23,674 nucleotides of DNA from Bacillota bacterium (GTDB taxonomy: Bacteria; Bacillota; Clostridia; Oscillospirales; Ruminococcaceae): positions 1 to 23,674 of the forward strand of contig JAEWXO010000048.1 in the NCBI GenBank assembly GCA_023458875.1, read 5' to 3'. The first letter of the stretch is position 1, and every line of letters begins with the position of its first letter. A program made the position numbers and the translations under genes. The notes under the pieces are model-generated. The model did no database searches. It saw nothing but the letters and a program-made list of their open reading frames with translations, and was not told where the DNA came from. Shown here one piece after another: positions 21,072 to 23,674 of the stretch.

Positions 21072-22475
21072 CTAAAAGCGAAAATATAAAAACGGATTGT
21101 TTGTAGAATCTACAAGAAGTATGCTGCAGATTGCAAGAAGTGCAAGTGTGTATATTATTTTTGTCGAGTGGACCAGATATAATTTGGCAAGACTCGAATT
21201 CTCATGAAGAGCAAATATTTTTTTAATAGGAAAACATGCTATAATTGCAACTACGATAAGGAAAATATTATTTGTAAAGGACATTTTTACTGTTTCATCA
21301 ATCAAAGAATTGTGATTAAGTCCTATCAGATTTTTAAAGAAATCACCAAGATTTCCTAGATTTTCAAAATAGAATATTCCGAAACCAATAATAATTACGA
21401 TTTTGTTGTATATATGTCTTATTACAATCGGAATTTTTTTGATCCTTTTCTTGCCTATAAGACGTTCGATAAATATAAATATTCCGAAATAAAGCCCCCA
21501 GAATATGAAGTTCCAGCTTGCACCGTGCCATACACCTGTACAGAACCATACAATGAACAGATTCAAAGTCTGACGCCGTTTTCCGAACAAAGGAATATAT
21601 AAAAGATAGTCACGGAAAAATGTGCTCAGTGATATATGCCATCTCTGCCAGAACTCAGTTACGTCCTTGCATACGAACGGATAGTTGAAGTTTTCATTGA
21701 AGTGAAATCCGAGTATATGGCCAAGTCCGATTGCCATGTCTGAATATCCTGAAAAGTCGAAATAAACATATAAAGAATAAAGAATTACTGCATACCATGT
21801 TCCTGAAACCGAAAGAAATTTTATATCAGATTCAAAGAAAGACTGTACTATTGTATATAGATTGTTTGCAATAATTACTTTTTTTGAAAGTCCTATAATA
21901 ACGCGTGTAATACCGTTGCTTATATCGGCATATGAGATTTTACGTGATGCAAGTTCATCCTCCACGTCGCTGTATCTTACGATAGGGCCGGCTACAAGCT
22001 GCGGGAAAAGAGATATATACATGAGAAATCTGAAATAATTTTTCTGTACTTTTACAGTATCCCAGTAACAGTCTATAGTGTAGGACATAGCCTGAAATGT
22101 GTAAAAGCTTATTCCTATAGGAAGGTCTATGTCAGGAACATGTATATCAAGCGAAAACCAGTTATTAATGTTAACTATGATAAACCCGCTGTACTTAAAT
22201 ACAACAAGTATTCCTATATTAAATATAAGCGATATTATGATTGAAATTTTAGATCCGGCTTTTTCTCTGAATTTATCAATTGCCAGTCCGCATATATAAT
22301 TAATCAGTGTGCTTAAAATAAGCAGAAAAACATATACCGGTTCTCCCCATGCATAAAACAGCAATGAAAATATGACAAGAACAGTGTTTTTCAGTTTGAT
22401 ACTCGGTGAAATGAAATAGCATACAATAAATAACATCAGAAACATATATAAGAAAAATAAACTTGAAAATACCAT
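21072..22475 (-). CDS. MBOAT-family O-acyltransferase (AlgI/DltB type)
   Basis: The 467-aa polytopic protein has about ten hydrophobic segments. It carries the AlgI/PatA signature: YVYFDFSGYSDMAIGLGHIL, then FWQRWHISLSTFFRDYLLY with His280, and GVWHGASWNFIFWGLYFG with the presumed catalytic His317. Family members take an acyl group from a cytoplasmic donor (a carrier protein in DltB, a coenzyme A or other donor in AlgI) and pass it to a polymer outside. Two genes downstream in the same operon an FkbH loader and an ACP are encoded, so the donor here is probably glyceryl-ACP. No DltA-like ligase is present. AAGGAA precedes ATG 22475, 12 nt after the amidohydrolase stop. Confidence 0.93.
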   Translation of the reverse strand: MVFSSLFFLYMFLMLFIVCYFISPSIKLKNTVLVIFSLLFYAWGEPVYVFLLILSTLINYICGLAIDKFREKAGSKISIIISLIFNIGILVVFKYSGFIIVNINNWFSLDIHVPDIDLPIGISFYTFQAMSYTIDCYWDTVKVQKNYFRFLMYISLFPQLVAGPIVRYSDVEDELASRKISYADISNGITRVIIGLSKKVIIANNLYTIVQSFFESDIKFLSVSGTWYAVILYSLYVYFDFSGYSDMAIGLGHILGFHFNENFNYPFVCKDVTEFWQRWHISLSTFFRDYLLYIPLFGKRRQTLNLFIVWFCTGVWHGASWNFIFWGLYFGIFIFIERLIGKKRIKKIPIVIRHIYNKIVIIIGFGIFYFENLGNLGDFFKNLIGLNHNSLIDETVKMSFTNNIFLIVVAIIACFPIKKIFALHENSSLAKLYLVHSTKIIYTLALLAICSILLVDSTNNPFLYFRF

Positions 22476-22487
22476 AAATTAATTCCT

Positions 22488-23306
22488 TTATAAATTAAAA
22501 TACTGTTTGAAATTACCTGAAAATATTCTTTCATTTTCCTCTCTGGAAAGGTTAAGATTTAAAAGATTGTTATATTCGTCTTTGTGATTCCACATAGGAA
22601 AGTCAGAACCCCAGAAACAGTTTTCCGTTCCGAAAACGGAAATAAGCTTCTGAGCATATTGCTTTGAAATAAGCGAAAGGGAACTGCTTGTGTCAAATTT
22701 AATACTATTATTTACATTGCTCAGAATTTCTATTGCTTCGTCCCAGCAACTGTAGCCCCCAAGATGAGCTGCAATGAAAGAAAGGTGAGGGAAGTCGTTT
22801 AGAACCTTTTTAAGCCTTGAAGGATGCGAGTAGCTGTAGCGTTTGTCCCCCATATGTATAAGAATCGGCATCGATTCACCGATCGAATCATATATAGTAT
22901 ACGCTTCCGGAGAATCAATATTAAATTTTTGAAAATCAGGATGGAGCTTAACTCCTTTGAGCTCAAGATTTTTTATATATTCAATCTCAGCATATATATC
23001 ATTCTTGTCCATATCCGGATGAAGAGTGCCAAGACCGATAAATTCACAGTGTATATGGCATTGCTGGCTGATAAATTCGTTGATTGACCTTGTCTGTCCC
23101 GGTGTAGTGGCGGTGGAGCATACGAGATATTTTGAAACATTGACTTCTGCTCCGCTTTTTAAAAGCTGATCGGTGCTTCCTTGATTTGACATAGGCAAAT
23201 CATAAAAAGCTCCTATGCTTTCGGTAGCCTTCTCATAAATCTTTTCCGGAAAAATGTGCGCATGAGCATCTATAAGCTCATATTCATTGTATTTGATAAC
23301 ATCCAA
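22488..23306 (-). CDS. Amidohydrolase-family metal-dependent hydrolase
   Basis: The 272-aa TIM-barrel protein fits the amidohydrolase-2 family. The metal motif IDAHAHIF supplies H15 and H17, GVKLHPDF supplies a Lys or Asn-type bridging region, PILIHMGD and SFIAAHLGG give later His residues, and GSDFPMW gives the catalytic Asp. It has no signal peptide, so it is cytoplasmic. Relatives hydrolyse amides, esters or lactones, or decarboxylate small aromatic acids; the substrate cannot be read from sequence. It is the first gene of the five-gene operon, 12 nt before the MBOAT gene, so a role in making, editing or recycling the acyl donor is possible but unproven. The ribosome site AGAGGG is a little far (12 nt) from ATG 23306. 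Confidence 0.85.
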   Translation of the reverse strand: MDVIKYNEYELIDAHAHIFPEKIYEKATESIGAFYDLPMSNQGSTDQLLKSGAEVNVSKYLVCSTATTPGQTRSINEFISQQCHIHCEFIGLGTLHPDMDKNDIYAEIEYIKNLELKGVKLHPDFQKFNIDSPEAYTIYDSIGESMPILIHMGDKRYSYSHPSRLKKVLNDFPHLSFIAAHLGGYSCWDEAIEILSNVNNSIKFDTSSSLSLISKQYAQKLISVFGTENCFWGSDFPMWNHKDEYNNLLNLNLSREENERIFSGNFKQYFNL

Positions 23307-23366
23307 AAAAATAACCCTCTTTGCTGAATAATAAAATTGATAATTGTATTAATTACATACTATATT

Positions 23367-23395
23367 ATTGTATAACTAATTCAGGTAAAAATCAA
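23367..23395 (-). promoter_or_regulatory. Promoter of the amidohydrolase-MBOAT-DHHW-FkbH-ACP operon
   Basis: On the minus strand, TTGATT (23395-23390), 17 bases and TACAAT (23372-23367) lie about 60 bases before the first ATG. No other promoter-like sequence is seen in the short gaps between the five genes. Confidence 0.55.
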
Positions 23396-23455
23396 GTCAA
23401 ATTCGTTAAAAAAAAGATTGAAAAATACAGAATAAAAACTTTTTTCAAAAAAGTG

Positions 23456-23484
23456 TTGACAAATGAATTTTAATATGTTATGAT
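23456..23484 (+). promoter_or_regulatory. Strong rRNA-type promoter
   Basis: TTGACA (23456-23461), exactly 17 bases, then TATGAT (23479-23484). An A/T tract precedes it and includes the palindrome ACTTTTTTCAAAAAAGT (23438-23454), suited to an UP element. It is divergent from the operon to the left. Confidence 0.85.
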
Positions 23485-23489
23485 ATTAA

Positions 23490-23674
23490 AGCTGTCGGAC
23501 GAGAGGCACTAAGGAAAAACGAAAGACAGAAAAAGTATCTTGAAAATTGAACAATGCACTAACAAAAACCCTTGAAGATTCAGAAGAGAAATCAACTGAG
23601 TTAACAAAAGAAGTCAAGCAGAAGACTAAAAAATCTGCAAGCTAAGTATTCGTAAAAGAGTACAGGAAAGATAT
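23490..23674 (+). other. Leader of a ribosomal RNA operon (16S presumed beyond the window)
   Basis: There is no open frame. TATCTTGAAAATTGAACAAT at 23538-23557 resembles the boxA-like antitermination stretch found before 16S genes in Firmicutes (CTTTGAAAACT.AACAA). It follows the strong promoter. No 16S sequence itself is present, so the assignment rests on this motif and the promoter. Confidence 0.7.

Noticed and set aside
1..23674. CRISPR array, tRNA gene, insertion sequence or prophage gene.
   Set aside because: No regularly spaced repeat, tRNA arm signature, transposase or phage protein was seen on either strand.

Overview
The window is AT-rich, low-GC Firmicute DNA, most likely from a motile gut or rumen Clostridium relative in the Ruminococcaceae/Oscillospirales. 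I infer this from the gene content: a Clostridia-type flagellar cluster with YlqG/YlqH-like, PilZ and FapA proteins, strong GGAGG ribosome-binding sites, and Thr/Pro-rich linkers in an exported protein. No 16S sequence lies inside the window, so the genus is not fixed.

Region 1 (1-8727, all +) is flagellar. It holds the 3' end of a FlgF/FlgG-type rod gene, a FliK/YlqG-like gene overlapping an FlhB C-terminal-domain (YlqH-like) gene, a PilZ c-di-GMP receptor, and a 726-aa FapA (DUF342) protein that ends at a very long hairpin. Then come flagellin, with its own promoter and a leader carrying two CsrA-type sites, and a GT2-TPR protein that is probably a flagellin glycosyltransferase.

Region 2 (8728-12079) is accessory and regulatory: a small exported protein of unknown function (+), an orphan LytTR response regulator (-), a LysR regulator (-) and a divergent ArsC/Spx-like thioredoxin-fold protein (+). 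Region 3 (12080-17254) is housekeeping: prfB (-, without the usual programmed frameshift), a zinc-ribbon membrane protein, galU, and the rpsF-ssb-rpsR operon behind a consensus promoter. Copies of a short intergenic repeat with inverted termini lie at about 9580-9690 and 14476-14598, with a fragment at 12095.

Region 4 (17562-23306, all -) is one five-gene operon. In transcription order it encodes an amidohydrolase, an MBOAT O-acyltransferase, a DHHW/AlgX-like membrane-anchored protein, an FkbH-type HAD glyceryl loader and an acyl carrier protein. Its logic parallels the Dlt teichoic-acid D-alanylation system: loader, carrier, membrane acyltransferase and extracytoplasmic partner. The loader here is an FkbH protein that should use a glycolytic phosphoglycerate rather than an amino-acid ligase. 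I predict an envelope polymer glycerylation system, and this is the strongest candidate for an undescribed system here. A 90-nt segment at 17333-17426, between rpsR and this operon, can fold as a pseudoknot.

The right edge (23456-23674) is a strong ribosomal-RNA-type promoter and the start of an rrn leader, with 16S presumably just outside.
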